From assembly GCF_029590555.1 (NCBI RefSeq), contig NZ_CP081001.1, positions 62,001 to 126,000 on the forward strand: 64,000 bases of DNA, in the 5' to 3' direction. Source of the stretch: Sphingobium sp. V4 (lineage in GTDB: Bacteria > Pseudomonadota > Alphaproteobacteria > Sphingomonadales > Sphingomonadaceae). Made by a program: the position numbers and the translations under genes. Position 1 is the first letter of the stretch; every line of letters begins with the position of its first letter. This document shows positions 7,818 through 16,555 of the stretch, one piece after another. The notes under the pieces were generated by a model. That model had not been told where the DNA came from and ran no database searches. It was given only the letters and a program-made list of their open reading frames with translations.

Positions 7818-8477
7818 ATGACCACGCCGCCGCTCAAAGCCGTCCTGATCCCCGTCACCCCGTTGCAGCAGAATTGCACGCTCTTCTGGTGCACGGAAAC
7901 GATGCGCGGCACCTTCGTCGATCCGGGCGGCGACCTGCCGGTGCTCAAGCAGGCAGCGGCACAGCATGGCGTGACGATCGAGAAGATCCTCGTTACCCAT
8001 GGCCATATCGACCATTGCGGGCAGGCGGGGGTGCTGGCGCGCGACCTTGATGTCCCGATCGAGGGGCCGCATGAGGATGACCGTTTCTGGATCGACCGGC
8101 TGGCTGCCGATGGCGAACGCTGGGGGCTGCCGGGCGAGAGTTTCGAGCCGGACCGCTGGCTGCAGGACGGCGATCAGGTGACGGTCGGCAATCTGGTGCT
8201 CGATGTCATTCACTGCCCCGGCCACACGCCGGGCCATGTCGTCTTCCACCATGCGCCCAGCAAGCTGGCCATCGTGGGCGACGTGCTGTTCCAGGGGTCG
8301 ATCGGCCGCACCGACTTCCCGCGCGGCAATCATCAGGATCTGATCGACGCCATCACCGGCAAGCTCTGGCCGTTGGGCGGCGACACCGCCTTCGTCCCCG
8401 GTCATGGCCAGATGAGCAATTTCGCCCATGAGCGGCGCACCAACCCCTTCGTCGCCGATTCGGTGCTGGCGCGCTGA
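7818..8477 (+). CDS. MBL-fold metallo-hydrolase (glyoxalase II-like)
   Basis: This 219-residue protein is a metallo-beta-lactamase-fold hydrolase close to the YcbL/glyoxalase-II-like group. The dinuclear metal motif is THGHIDH (residues 60-66), followed by a histidine in HTPGH, the bridging Asp in VGDVLF and the final His in PGHGQMS. Members hydrolyse thioesters such as S-lactoylglutathione, but the substrate cannot be fixed from sequence. It begins 66 bases after the Rrf2 gene and may share its transcript. It ends convergently, 14 bases from the MAPEG gene. Confidence 0.88.
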   Translation: MTTPPLKAVLIPVTPLQQNCTLFWCTETMRGTFVDPGGDLPVLKQAAAQHGVTIEKILVTHGHIDHCGQAGVLARDLDVPIEGPHEDDRFWIDRLAADGERWGLPGESFEPDRWLQDGDQVTVGNLVLDVIHCPGHTPGHVVFHHAPSKLAIVGDVLFQGSIGRTDFPRGNHQDLIDAITGKLWPLGGDTAFVPGHGQMSNFAHERRTNPFVADSVLAR

Positions 8478-8491
8478 CGAACGACGGTTGG

Positions 8492-8923
8492 TTAGGCCCG
8501 CGCCGCCAGCGCCGGTGGTGCCGGCACCTCGCGCGTCGCACTATAGGCCAGCATCAGCGCCGCGATAGCCAGCACGACCATGATGATCCAACTGAGCAGC
8601 GCACCGCCCGCGCGGGTGGCCGTGGGCTTGTCGGCGTCCATGCCGAAACCATGGGCGACGCGCGCCAGCACATAGGCCAGCGCCCCGATCCACAGCCACA
8701 GCGACGCGCCTACCGCCAGTTCGATCAGCGCGAACAGGATCAGCACGATCGGCGTATATTCGACGAAGTTGGCGTGCGCGCGCATCCGTCGCGCCAGCAG
8801 GCTGTTGCCGGCATCGCCATGCAGCACCCTGTCGCCGATGCGAATCCGTGCGCAGCGAATCGCGAGCCAGAGGTTGAGCAGCGCGCAGGCAGCGGCAAAG
8901 GTCAGCGTGATCGGCAGCAGCAT
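8492..8923 (-). CDS. MAPEG family membrane protein
   Basis: This 143-residue integral membrane protein of the MAPEG family (membrane-associated eicosanoid and glutathione metabolism) has four predicted transmembrane helices. The family motif is around RMRAHANFVEYTPIVLILFALIE, where the Asn/Glu-rich helix forms the active site in eukaryotic members. ARVAHGFGM also fits. I take ATG 8923 as start, since the longer frame is not hydrophobic or conserved. Bacterial members are mostly uncharacterised. The gene is divergent from rpmF across about 220 bp. Confidence 0.83.
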   Translation of the reverse strand: MLLPITLTFAAACALLNLWLAIRCARIRIGDRVLHGDAGNSLLARRMRAHANFVEYTPIVLILFALIELAVGASLWLWIGALAYVLARVAHGFGMDADKPTATRAGGALLSWIIMVVLAIAALMLAYSATREVPAPPALAARA

Positions 8924-9001
8924 CGTCAAATCCCCCTTGTCTGGTGGGCCGCACCCTAGTCCGCGGGGGCAGGGGGGCAAGGTCAAAGGATAAGGAAGCA
9001 C

Positions 9002-9029
9002 TTGCGCCTCCGTCAAAAAGCGCTATAGG
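9002..9029 (+). promoter_or_regulatory. possible rpmF promoter
   Basis: TTGCGC at 9002-9007 and TATAGG at 9024-9029 are separated by 16 bp, a plausible housekeeping promoter about 115 bp upstream of rpmF. The -35 matches only half of the consensus, so this is tentative. Confidence 0.35.
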
Positions 9030-9143
9030 CGCAGGGCTTCGCGATCACCCGGGCCGCATGGGTCTGCGGCGCCGTTGGCGTCGGCACCATTCGGATACCG
9101 GCCAGTCGCACAACCAGATTGATATATGGAATAAGGTGCCGAC

Positions 9144-9323
9144 ATGGCTGTCCCCAAGCGCAAGACTTCTCCTTCCCGCCGCGGTATGCGCCGCAGCCAT
9201 GACGCACTGCGCGTCGAGGCGTTCCAGGAATGCTCGAACTGCGGTGAACTGAAGCGCCCGCACAATCTGTGCGACGCCTGCGGTCACTATAACGGCCGCG
9301 AAATCGTCGCCGTCGGGGCGTAA
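9144..9323 (+). CDS. rpmF: 50S ribosomal protein L32
   Basis: This 59-residue basic protein is ribosomal protein L32. It starts with [20 protein letters not shown] and carries the zinc-binding cysteines CSNCG and CDACG expected of the zinc-containing form. It ends in a conserved HYNGREIV segment. It is the first gene of the well-known rpmF-plsX-fabH cluster, which ties ribosome and fatty-acid synthesis together, and plsX starts 35 bases downstream. Confidence 0.96.
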   Translation: MAVPKRKTSPSRRGMRRSHDALRVEAFQECSNCGELKRPHNLCDACGHYNGREIVAVGA

Positions 9324-9358
9324 GCCCTTTTCTCTACTCCGCAAAGGGGTGAACTAAA

Positions 9359-10417
9359 GTGTCAGGCCAACCGCGAATCGCAATCGACGCGATGGGCGGG
9401 GACGAAGGTGTGCGCGTGATGATGGCAGGGGCCGCGCTGGCCCGTCGCCGTCATGATGGGCTTCGCTTCACCCTGTTCGGCGACGAGGAGCGGATCAAGG
9501 CTGCGCTCGACCATCACCCCAATTTGCGGGCGGCGTCGGACATCGTTCACGCCGACACGGTCGTCGACGGCTCGGACAAGCCCAGCGTCGCGATTCGCAA
9601 GAAAAGCAGCTCCATGGCCAAGGCCATCGCCGCCGTGAAGGCGGGCGAGGCCGGGGCGGCGGTGTCCGCCGGCAATACCGGCGCGCTGATGGCGATGGCA
9701 AAGGTCGCGCTGCGCACCATGCCGGGTGTCGACCGGCCCGCGCTCGCCGCGATGCTGCCCACGCTGGGCGACAATGACGTCATCATGCTGGACCTGGGCG
9801 CCAACACCGAGTGCGACGCCCGCAACCTCGTCCAGTTCGCGGTCATGGGCGCGGCCTATGCGCGCATCGCCTTCGATCTCGACCGGCCGCGCGTGCGCCT
9901 GCTCAACATCGGCACCGAGGAACTGAAGGGCACCGACGAGATCCGCGACGCCGCCGCGGTGCTGCGCAGCGCCGACAGCCTGCCACTCCAGTTCGACGGC
10001 TTCACCGAAGGCGACAAGATCGGCCGCGGCGACACCGACGTCATCGTCTGCGACGGCTTTTCCGGCAATGTCGCGCTCAAGACGGCGGAGGGCACCGCCC
10101 GTTTCGTCACCGACGTGCTGCGCAAGGCCTTCACCAGTTCGATCCGGTCGAAGATCGGCTTCCTGATTTCGAAGCCGGCCATGTACATGCTCAAGCATCA
10201 TCTCGACCCCAACAATCATAATGGCGCGGTTTTCCTGGGCCTGAACGGCGTGGTGGTGAAGAGCCACGGCAGTGCGGACGAAAAGGGCGTGGCCAATGCC
10301 GTCCATGTCGCCGCTCGCTTGCTGGAAGAGGACATCACCCGTCGCATCGCCGCCGACATGGCGGGAATAGGGGGGCTTTCGGCCGCCGCGTCGAAGCTGG
10401 AGCAGCCCGCCAAGTGA
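9359..10417 (+). CDS. plsX: phosphate acyltransferase PlsX
   Basis: This 352-residue enzyme converts acyl-ACP and phosphate to acyl-phosphate, the donor for phosphatidic acid synthesis by PlsY. Family signatures include [11 protein letters not shown] at the N-terminus, [15 protein letters not shown], and the conserved [12 protein letters not shown] and [12 protein letters not shown] segments. The start is a GTG at 9359; it gives the family's usual N-terminus. It is peripheral at the inner membrane by family knowledge. The fabH start overlaps its stop by 4 bases, indicating translational coupling. Confidence 0.96.
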   Translation: MSGQPRIAIDAMGGDEGVRVMMAGAALARRRHDGLRFTLFGDEERIKAALDHHPNLRAASDIVHADTVVDGSDKPSVAIRKKSSSMAKAIAAVKAGEAGAAVSAGNTGALMAMAKVALRTMPGVDRPALAAMLPTLGDNDVIMLDLGANTECDARNLVQFAVMGAAYARIAFDLDRPRVRLLNIGTEELKGTDEIRDAAAVLRSADSLPLQFDGFTEGDKIGRGDTDVIVCDGFSGNVALKTAEGTARFVTDVLRKAFTSSIRSKIGFLISKPAMYMLKHHLDPNNHNGAVFLGLNGVVVKSHGSADEKGVANAVHVAARLLEEDITRRIAADMAGIGGLSAAASKLEQPAK

Positions 10418-11382
10418 TCCGCCGTTCGATCCTTCTGGGGACGGGCTCGGCCCTGCCCGCGCGCATCGTCACCAATGCGGAACTGGCGCAGACCGTCGAC
10501 ACCAGCGACGAATGGATCGTCGAGCGCACTGGCATCCGCACCCGCCATATCGCGGGCGAGGGCGAGACGACCGCGACGCTCGCCACCGATGCCGCCCTTG
10601 CCGCGCTGGACGCCGCCGGCCTCGCCGCACAGGAGATCGACCTCATCATCCTGGCGACGGCGACGCCGGACCAGACCTTCCCCGCCGCCGCGACCAAGGT
10701 GCAGGCGGCGCTGGGCATCGACGACTGCGTCGCCTTCGACGTCGCCGCAGTCTGTTCGGGCTTCCTCTATGCCGTGACCGTGGCTGACAGCATGATCCGG
10801 TCGGGGGCGGCCAATCGCGCGCTGGTGATCGGGTCGGAGACGTTCAGCCGCATCCTCGACTGGGAGGATCGCACGACCTGCGTCCTCTTCGGCGACGGTG
10901 CCGGCGCGATTGTGCTGGGTGCGGAGGAAAGCTTGGAGGGCGCGCGCGGCATCCTGGCGTCGAAGCTGCACGCAGACGGCCGCCACAATCAGCTTCTCTA
11001 TGTCGATGGCGGTCCATCGACCACGCAGACGGTCGGCAAGCTGCGGATGAAGGGGCAGGAAGTGTTCCGCCATGCCGTGGTCAACCTCGCCTCCGTCCTG
11101 ACCGAGGTGATGACGCAGGTCGGGCTGCCGGCCACCGAGATCGACTGGCTGGTTCCGCACCAGGCCAATGCCCGCATCCTCGACGCGACGGCGCGCAAGC
11201 TCAAGCTACCGGCCGACCGGGTCATCATGACCGTGGATCGCCATGCCAACACATCGGCCGCCTCGGTGCCGCTGGCGCTGGACGTCGCCGTCCGCGACGG
11301 CCGGATCAAGCCGGGTGATCTGGTCGTGCTGGAAGCGATGGGCGGCGGCTTCACCTGGGGCGCCTGCGTCCTTCGGGTCTAA
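10414..11382 (+). CDS. fabH: beta-ketoacyl-ACP synthase III
   Basis: This 322-residue enzyme starts fatty-acid elongation by condensing acetyl-CoA with malonyl-ACP. The catalytic triad is intact: Cys114 in [10 protein letters not shown], His249 in VPHQANARI and Asn279 in HANTSAAS. The C-terminal [12 protein letters not shown] is the family ending. The GTG start at 10414 overlaps the plsX stop codon. Gene order plsX-fabH-ihfA-merR is the usual alphaproteobacterial arrangement. The length is normal, with no anomalies. Confidence 0.96.
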   Translation: MIRRSILLGTGSALPARIVTNAELAQTVDTSDEWIVERTGIRTRHIAGEGETTATLATDAALAALDAAGLAAQEIDLIILATATPDQTFPAAATKVQAALGIDDCVAFDVAAVCSGFLYAVTVADSMIRSGAANRALVIGSETFSRILDWEDRTTCVLFGDGAGAIVLGAEESLEGARGILASKLHADGRHNQLLYVDGGPSTTQTVGKLRMKGQEVFRHAVVNLASVLTEVMTQVGLPATEIDWLVPHQANARILDATARKLKLPADRVIMTVDRHANTSAASVPLALDVAVRDGRIKPGDLVVLEAMGGGFTWGACVLRV

Positions 11383-11473
11383 CCTTTTGGGTAGTCTTGC
11401 CGAATCACTGTAAATCCGTCAGATTCGCGGGTAGGTCATCGGGGGGTGATCGCGAGGCGAGAGGGGACGGGAA

Positions 11474-11764
11474 ATGAGCGGCACTGGGACGTTGACGCGG
11501 GCGGACCTCGCGGAGAGCCTGAATCGCCATGTCGGTCTGTCGCGAGCGGAAGCGGCGGCGCTGGTCGAATCCATTCTCGACCATATGTCGGCGGCGCTGG
11601 AGCGCGGCGAAAATGTGAAGATATCGAGTTTCGGCACCTTCGTGCTGCGGGACAAGACGCAACGCATGGGCCGCAACCCCAAGACCGGAGTCGAGGTGCC
11701 GATCGAGCCGCGCCGGGTGCTGACGTTCCGCGCCAGCCAGACGATGCGCGACCGGGTGGCTTGA
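11474..11764 (+). CDS. ihfA: integration host factor subunit alpha
   Basis: This 96-residue protein is a HU/IHF family DNA-bending protein, and its sequence and position mark it as the alpha subunit. It has [21 protein letters not shown] at the N-terminus, [14 protein letters not shown], and the DNA-minor-groove arm [14 protein letters not shown] with the intercalating proline. It works with IHF-beta as a nucleoid-associated heterodimer. It follows fabH by 91 bases and precedes the MerR gene, a conserved order. Confidence 0.93.
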   Translation: MSGTGTLTRADLAESLNRHVGLSRAEAAALVESILDHMSAALERGENVKISSFGTFVLRDKTQRMGRNPKTGVEVPIEPRRVLTFRASQTMRDRVA

Positions 11765-11852
11765 AACGGGACGGTCGGCCGCCGCTTTTTCTGCCTTAAC
11801 GGCCATTTACCACGGTTGACCTGGCCGGGATGATGGGTGCAACATTCCTGTC

Positions 11853-12191
11853 ATGAAAAAAGCGGAGGGGGCCTTTCTTACGATCAGTGAACTGGCCGGC
11901 GAGCTGGGTTTGCCCCAACATATATTGCGCTATTGGGAAACGCGCTTTCCCCAGCTGCGGCCGCTGCAGCGATCGGGCAATCGCCGCTATTATCGGCCGG
12001 ATGATGTGGCGCTGGCGCGGCGCATCCACCATCTGCTCCATGTCGAGGGCTTCACCGTCAAGGGCGCGCAGAAGGCGCTGGCCGACGGGGAGGGCGCCGC
12101 TGGGGCGGCGCCTGCCGACGCACCGGCGGAGGATCTGGTCGTGCGGCTCGAGGGCATACGCGCCGCGCTGGCCGCTGCGCTGAAACTCTGA
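11853..12191 (+). CDS. MerR family transcriptional regulator
   Basis: This 112-residue protein has an N-terminal MerR-type winged helix with ISELAGELGLPQHILRYWETRF and the RRYYRPDDVALARRIHHLL second helix. The C-terminus is short and alanine-rich, without the metal-binding cysteines of MerR/CueR. It therefore probably belongs to the small MerR group found after ihfA in many alphaproteobacteria. Its targets and ligand are unknown. ATG 11853 gives a typical N-terminal tail. Confidence 0.88.
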   Translation: MKKAEGAFLTISELAGELGLPQHILRYWETRFPQLRPLQRSGNRRYYRPDDVALARRIHHLLHVEGFTVKGAQKALADGEGAAGAAPADAPAEDLVVRLEGIRAALAAALKL

Positions 12192-12197
12192 AAGGCC

Positions 12198-12719
12198 CTA
12201 CAGCGTCCGGGCGTAGATCAGGTCCCGGAACGGCTCGTCGCCGACCATGAAGGTCAGCTCGCCGACATGGACAAAGCCGTGCCGGGCATAGAAGCGCCGG
12301 GCGCGCTCATTCTGCGGATAGACCGCCAGCAGTAGCCGCTGCGCGCCGCGACGCCGCGCTTCTTCCTCTACCAGCGCCATCACCCGGTCGCCATGGCCTC
12401 CGCCCTGCCATCCGGCGAGCAGATAGACGCGCTTGATCTCCAGGTCGCGGGCCGCGTCGGTCGGCAGCGGCAGGTCGGGCGGCGTCATCATGACATAACC
12501 CACCGGCGCGCCGAGCGGCGTTTCCCCGATCAGGACGGTCTGAGCCGGATCGGCGAGCGCGGCCTGATAATAGGCCTCGCCATGCGCGTTCCGGATATGG
12601 GCGACCAAGGCGGCGCCCGGATGGTCGTGCGCGAAGCTGGCGAGGAATGTCGCGCCGCCCAGGATCGACAGCGCGGCGGCGTCCTGTGGCTCGGCGCGTC
12701 GCCAGGCGATCGGCGTCAT
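12198..12719 (-). CDS. GNAT family N-acetyltransferase
   Basis: This 173-residue protein is a GCN5-related acetyltransferase. The acetyl-CoA-binding motif A is in IKRVYLLAGWQGGGHGDRVM, and motif B includes LLLAVYPQNERARRFYARHGF, the classic N-x2-A-x2-F-Y-x3-G-F pattern. The substrate is unknown. The start at 12719 is set by conserved sequence; it lies 10 bases after the SixA-like gene stop, so the GNAT, phosphatase and helicase genes form a minus-strand operon. Confidence 0.87.
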   Translation of the reverse strand: MTPIAWRRAEPQDAAALSILGGATFLASFAHDHPGAALVAHIRNAHGEAYYQAALADPAQTVLIGETPLGAPVGYVMMTPPDLPLPTDAARDLEIKRVYLLAGWQGGGHGDRVMALVEEEARRRGAQRLLLAVYPQNERARRFYARHGFVHVGELTFMVGDEPFRDLIYARTL

Positions 12720-12729
12720 GCCCGGCGGC

Positions 12730-13272
12730 TCAGCGCGTCCCCGGCCCCAGCGCGGGGTCCAGGTCGCGCGGGCGGGTGAAGCTGGCCAGCGTCGCGCCCT
12801 TGGTCGCCGCCTGGCGCCAGTGGTCGATCGCCAGGTCCAGCACGGCCAGGCTGGCTGTCGGGAACTTGACCTCCACATCCTCGCGCAGCGGATTGGCGCC
12901 ATCGTCGGGCACCAGGTCCAGTATCAGTTCCTCGAAGCCCGGATTATGCCCCGCCATCAGCACATGTGCGGCGCTGTCGGGCAGGTCGCGCACCACGTCC
13001 AGCAGGGTCGGCGCGGAGGCGAGATAGATGCGGCGATCCCAATGGGCGTCCAGCGTCTCGCCATAGCCGGCGAAGAATGTGTCCAGCGTCTGCACCACCC
13101 GCACCGCGGGAGAGGCGACCAGAAAGTCGAACGCCATGTTCCGTTTTGCGGCGAACTGGCCCATCAGCAGCGCGGCCTTCTCTCCCCGGCGGTTCAGAGG
13201 CCGGTCGAAATCGCGCGCCACCGGATCATCCCAGTCCGATTTGGCGTGGCGCAACAGGGTCAGACGCTTCAT
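12730..13272 (-). CDS. SixA-like phosphohistidine phosphatase
   Basis: This 180-residue protein is a small histidine phosphatase of the SixA type. The catalytic motif LLRHAKSDW places the nucleophilic histidine at residue 8, with DRPLNRRGEKAA and the second histidine in GHNPGFEEL. SixA-like enzymes dephosphorylate phosphohistidine in phosphorelay or PTS proteins, but the target here is unknown. Its start overlaps the helicase gene end by 4 bases (13269-13272), implying coupling. Confidence 0.88.
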   Translation of the reverse strand: MKRLTLLRHAKSDWDDPVARDFDRPLNRRGEKAALLMGQFAAKRNMAFDFLVASPAVRVVQTLDTFFAGYGETLDAHWDRRIYLASAPTLLDVVRDLPDSAAHVLMAGHNPGFEELILDLVPDDGANPLREDVEVKFPTASLAVLDLAIDHWRQAATKGATLASFTRPRDLDPALGPGTR

Positions 13273-16022
13273 TTTCTCTCCTGTTGGGGCAAGCCGGATT
13301 CGCGCCCCTGATGCCCTAACGAACCGGCTTCGCCAAGCGTTTCGCTGCTCGCCCCGGCGCTGACGGCAATGATCGCCTCGTCCAGCGTCAGCCGGCGGAT
13401 CGGCGTGCCGGGGGGAAAGGCGGTCAAGAGGCGGCTTGGCATGGCGGCCGACAGGATGACGAAACTGCCCCGGTCCTCGGCCCGGCGGATCAGGCGACCG
13501 AAGGCTTGGGCGAGCCGCGCCCGGATCAGCCGGTCGTCATAGGCGTTGCCGCCGCCGGCGAGCCGACGCGCGGCGTGCAGGACGGTCGGCTTGGACCAGG
13601 GCACGCCTTCCATCACCACCAGCCGCAGCGAATGGCCCGGCACGTCGACGCCGTCCCTCAACGCGTCGGTACCGAGCAGCGAGGCGCGCGGATCGTCGCG
13701 GAAGATGTCGACCAGTGTGCCGGTGTCCATCGGATCGACATGCTGGGCGTAGAGCGGCAGGCCGCCACGCGCGAGCCGGTCGGCGATGCGGGCGTGGACG
13801 GCGCGCAGCCGCCGGATCGCGGTGAACAGGCCCAGCGTCCCGCCGCCCGCCGCCTCGATCAGCCGGCCATAGGCACCCGACAGCGCGGCGATGTCGCCCC
13901 GCTTGATGTCGGTGACGATCAGCACCTCCGCGCGGCCCGGATAGTCGAACGGGCTGGTCGCCTCGAACCGCTCCGCGCCATGGGGCAGGTGACGCGCGCC
14001 GCTGCGCCTTTCGGCATTGTCCCATTCGCCCCCGCCCTTGAGCGTCGCGGAGGTGACGATCACGCCCTGTGCCGGTTTCAGCACGGTTTCGGCGAGCGGG
14101 CGGGTCGGGTCGAGCCAGTGGCGGTGGATGCCGATGTCGAACTCGCGCCCCTCGATCCGGTCGACGGTCATCCAGTCGACATAATCGGGGTCGGCCGGGC
14201 CGCCGATCCTGGCGAGCAGCGCCAGCCAGGCGGCGATCAGGTCGCGTCGCCAGCCCAGCGAGGCGACCGCACCCTCGATCCGCGCCCGCGCCGGGCCGTC
14301 CAGCCAGTCGGGCGCATCCTCGATCACCGCCTCCAGCCGGCGGGCGAGGCGGACGAGCGGCTTGACGAGGGCGTCGAGAGCCAGCGCGGCCTCCTGCGCG
14401 GCTTCCACCAGCGCGCCGTCGGGCTCCGCCAACTCGGTTTCCAGTCCATAGCCGGCGTCCGCCTCCCCGGCGTCTGCGGCGCGAGCGTAGACGGTGCCCC
14501 GGACCGCGCCGAGCAGCGCCTCCAGCGGGCCGAAGGGTTCGCCCGCCACCACGCGCTTCAGCCAGTCGTCGGCGGGCAAGGCCTGCGCCGCGTCCACCGC
14601 CGCGCGGATCGCCTGTCCGCCCTCCTCGTCATAGCTCGCCATGTCGGACAGGCGCGCGGCCAGGCCCCGGCGGCGTCCACGCGATCCGCCCTCCGGCCCC
14701 ATGATCCAGCGACGCAGCTCGATCGCCTCCTGCCCGGACAGCGCGACCGAGAAGGTCGAATCGGCGGCGTCGAAGAGATGATGGCCTTCGTCGAAAATGA
14801 TCCGTTGCGGCCGCTGCCCCGTTTCCCGTCCGCGCGCGGCGTTGATCATCACCAGTGCATGGTTGGCGATGACGATGTCGGCATCGACGCTGGCGCGGGC
14901 CGACCGCTCGATGAAGCATTTGCGGTAATGCGGGCAGCCGGCATAGATGCACTCGCCGCGCCGGTCGGTGAGGGCGGTGGAGCCATTGCGGCGGAACAGC
15001 GTCGGCAACCAGCCGGGCAAGTCGCCGCCGACCATGTCGCCATCCTTGCTGAACGCCGCCCAGCGCGCGACCAATTGCGCCAGGATCGCGGCGCGCCCGG
15101 AAAAACCGCCCTGGAGCGCATCTTCGAGGTTGAGCAGGCAGAGATAATTTTCGCGCCCCTTGCGCACCACCACTCGCCTGGCCGCGACCGCCGGATCGGG
15201 GAAGAGTCGCAGCGATTCGCGGTCGAGTTGGCGTTGCAGCGCCTTGGTGTAGGTCGACACCCACACCGTCCCCTGCGCCTCTCCCGCCCAGAGCGAGGCG
15301 GGGGCGAGATAGCCCAAGGTCTTGCCGATGCCGGTTCCGGCTTCGGCCAGCAGCATGTTGGGCTGGTCGCGATGCTGGCGCGGGCGAAAGGCGGTGCTCG
15401 CGGCGGCGGCATAGGCGCGCTGGCCGGGACGGGGTTCGGCCATCGCTCCGGTCAGCGCGTCGAGCCGGGCCAGCACCTGATGTTCGGGCAGGGTGATGCT
15501 GCGGGGGGCGGGACGGGGCTGCGCCTCCTCCCATTCAGGCAGCTTGGAAAAGAGCCAGCGTTCCGCTTCCTTCGGCCGGGCGATGCGCGGCGCGACCAGC
15601 GGCGACCAGGGCCAGCGCAGCCGGTGCAGCGCCTGCGCGGCGGTCCAGCCGCCTTCGCGCTCCGGCCAGTCGGGCGATGCGAGGCGGGCCAGCAGCAGCG
15701 TTGCGCCCTGTTGCAGCAGCGCGGGAATATCCCCTTCATGGGTGGGTGCGGGCAGGTCCAGCGCCTGCGCCAGTCCCTTGGGCGTCGGCACCAGGAATCG
15801 GGCAGGGTGGAGGAAGGCCCAGAGTTCGAGCAGGTCGAGGCCATTGAGGTCGGGATAGCCGAGCCTTTGTCCCGTCAGCGGCGCATTGAGCAGCAGCACC
15901 GGCGTTTCGGCGGCGCGCGCGATCGCCTGTCCCTTGGCCAGCGCCTGGGTGCGGCCGTCGTCGCGCAGCCAGATTCCGCCATGGCTGGCGTGGAGTGCGG
16001 GCAATGTGGCGGGATCGATCAC
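13269..16022 (-). CDS. DinG-type ATP-dependent DNA helicase
   Basis: This 917-residue superfamily 2 helicase is of the XPD/DinG type. A non-family N-terminal region of about 170 residues precedes the motor. Walker A is AEAGTGIGKT near residue 225 and the DEAH-type box is FDEGHHLF near 410. Candidate iron-sulfur cysteines lie in NYLCLLNLE (about 293) and CIYAGCPHYRKC (about 355-366), as in DinG. The C-terminal helicase motifs include TDALRDGVDVPG and AFGRLIRRAEDRG. Such enzymes unwind 5'-to-3', resolving R-loops and G-quadruplexes. The gene leads the minus-strand operon with the SixA-like and GNAT genes. Confidence 0.92.
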   Translation of the reverse strand: MIDPATLPALHASHGGIWLRDDGRTQALAKGQAIARAAETPVLLLNAPLTGQRLGYPDLNGLDLLELWAFLHPARFLVPTPKGLAQALDLPAPTHEGDIPALLQQGATLLLARLASPDWPEREGGWTAAQALHRLRWPWSPLVAPRIARPKEAERWLFSKLPEWEEAQPRPAPRSITLPEHQVLARLDALTGAMAEPRPGQRAYAAAASTAFRPRQHRDQPNMLLAEAGTGIGKTLGYLAPASLWAGEAQGTVWVSTYTKALQRQLDRESLRLFPDPAVAARRVVVRKGRENYLCLLNLEDALQGGFSGRAAILAQLVARWAAFSKDGDMVGGDLPGWLPTLFRRNGSTALTDRRGECIYAGCPHYRKCFIERSARASVDADIVIANHALVMINAARGRETGQRPQRIIFDEGHHLFDAADSTFSVALSGQEAIELRRWIMGPEGGSRGRRRGLAARLSDMASYDEEGGQAIRAAVDAAQALPADDWLKRVVAGEPFGPLEALLGAVRGTVYARAADAGEADAGYGLETELAEPDGALVEAAQEAALALDALVKPLVRLARRLEAVIEDAPDWLDGPARARIEGAVASLGWRRDLIAAWLALLARIGGPADPDYVDWMTVDRIEGREFDIGIHRHWLDPTRPLAETVLKPAQGVIVTSATLKGGGEWDNAERRSGARHLPHGAERFEATSPFDYPGRAEVLIVTDIKRGDIAALSGAYGRLIEAAGGGTLGLFTAIRRLRAVHARIADRLARGGLPLYAQHVDPMDTGTLVDIFRDDPRASLLGTDALRDGVDVPGHSLRLVVMEGVPWSKPTVLHAARRLAGGGNAYDDRLIRARLAQAFGRLIRRAEDRGSFVILSAAMPSRLLTAFPPGTPIRRLTLDEAIIAVSAGASSETLGEAGSLGHQGRESGLPQQERK

Positions 16023-16064
16023 TCGCCGGGGTTTAGGCGAACGGGAACAAAAGGAAAACCTGAT

Positions 16065-16424
16065 TCAGCCGATCCGGCGTCCGAATCCACCACCGCCCAT
16101 CATCGCCTGAATGCGGGGCTGGAACGCGGCGGGCGTGCGCTTTGCAGCGCGGGCCAGTTCGAGCCGGTCGAACAGCGGTCCGTCGCTCAGTTCATAGGGA
16201 AAGCGGATGCCCATCCGGTCCTCTTCGGACCAACGCACCGTGCCGAAGGTGATGAAGCCATCCAGATCGATCTGGCAGGAACTGCCGGCAGGGAGGCTGC
16301 ACCCCACGACCTGCGCCCCGCCTTCGCTCAGGTCGATGATCGTGCCTTCCAGGCTGTCGAGTACCGTCGTCACGACGATCGGGATGTCCACCGAGACGCG
16401 CTCACGGCTGCGCTGTATGTGCAT
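16065..16424 (-). CDS. PilZ domain-containing protein
   Basis: This 119-residue protein resembles a single PilZ domain, a possible receptor for cyclic di-GMP. The N-terminal RSRERVSVDIPIVV supplies the basic RxxxR motif, and GTIIDLSEGGAQVVG matches the D-x-S-x-x-G motif. A GGAGG 5 bases before ATG 16424 decides the start over a longer frame at 16454. The C-terminus ends in a glycine-rich MMGGGGFG tail. A GGDEF protein and a second PilZ protein are encoded elsewhere in the window. Confidence 0.83.
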   Translation of the reverse strand: MHIQRSRERVSVDIPIVVTTVLDSLEGTIIDLSEGGAQVVGCSLPAGSSCQIDLDGFITFGTVRWSEEDRMGIRFPYELSDGPLFDRLELARAAKRTPAAFQPRIQAMMGGGGFGRRIG

Positions 16425-16555
16425 AGGGCCTCCAATCGCCGCAATCATGCACAAACAGGGTTAATGAAATGTAAAGGTGAGAACGATTCTCAACGCGCTT
16501 TTGCCTCGAAATAGCGTTTCCTTCGCGCATGTCCGGGGCTAGGGGCTTTGGCACT

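Noticed and set aside
13506..16514. 1002-residue frame on the plus strand opposite the helicase gene
   Set aside because: It is antisense to a full DinG-type helicase with intact motifs. Long open frames opposite genes are expected at this GC content, and its sequence shows no domain.
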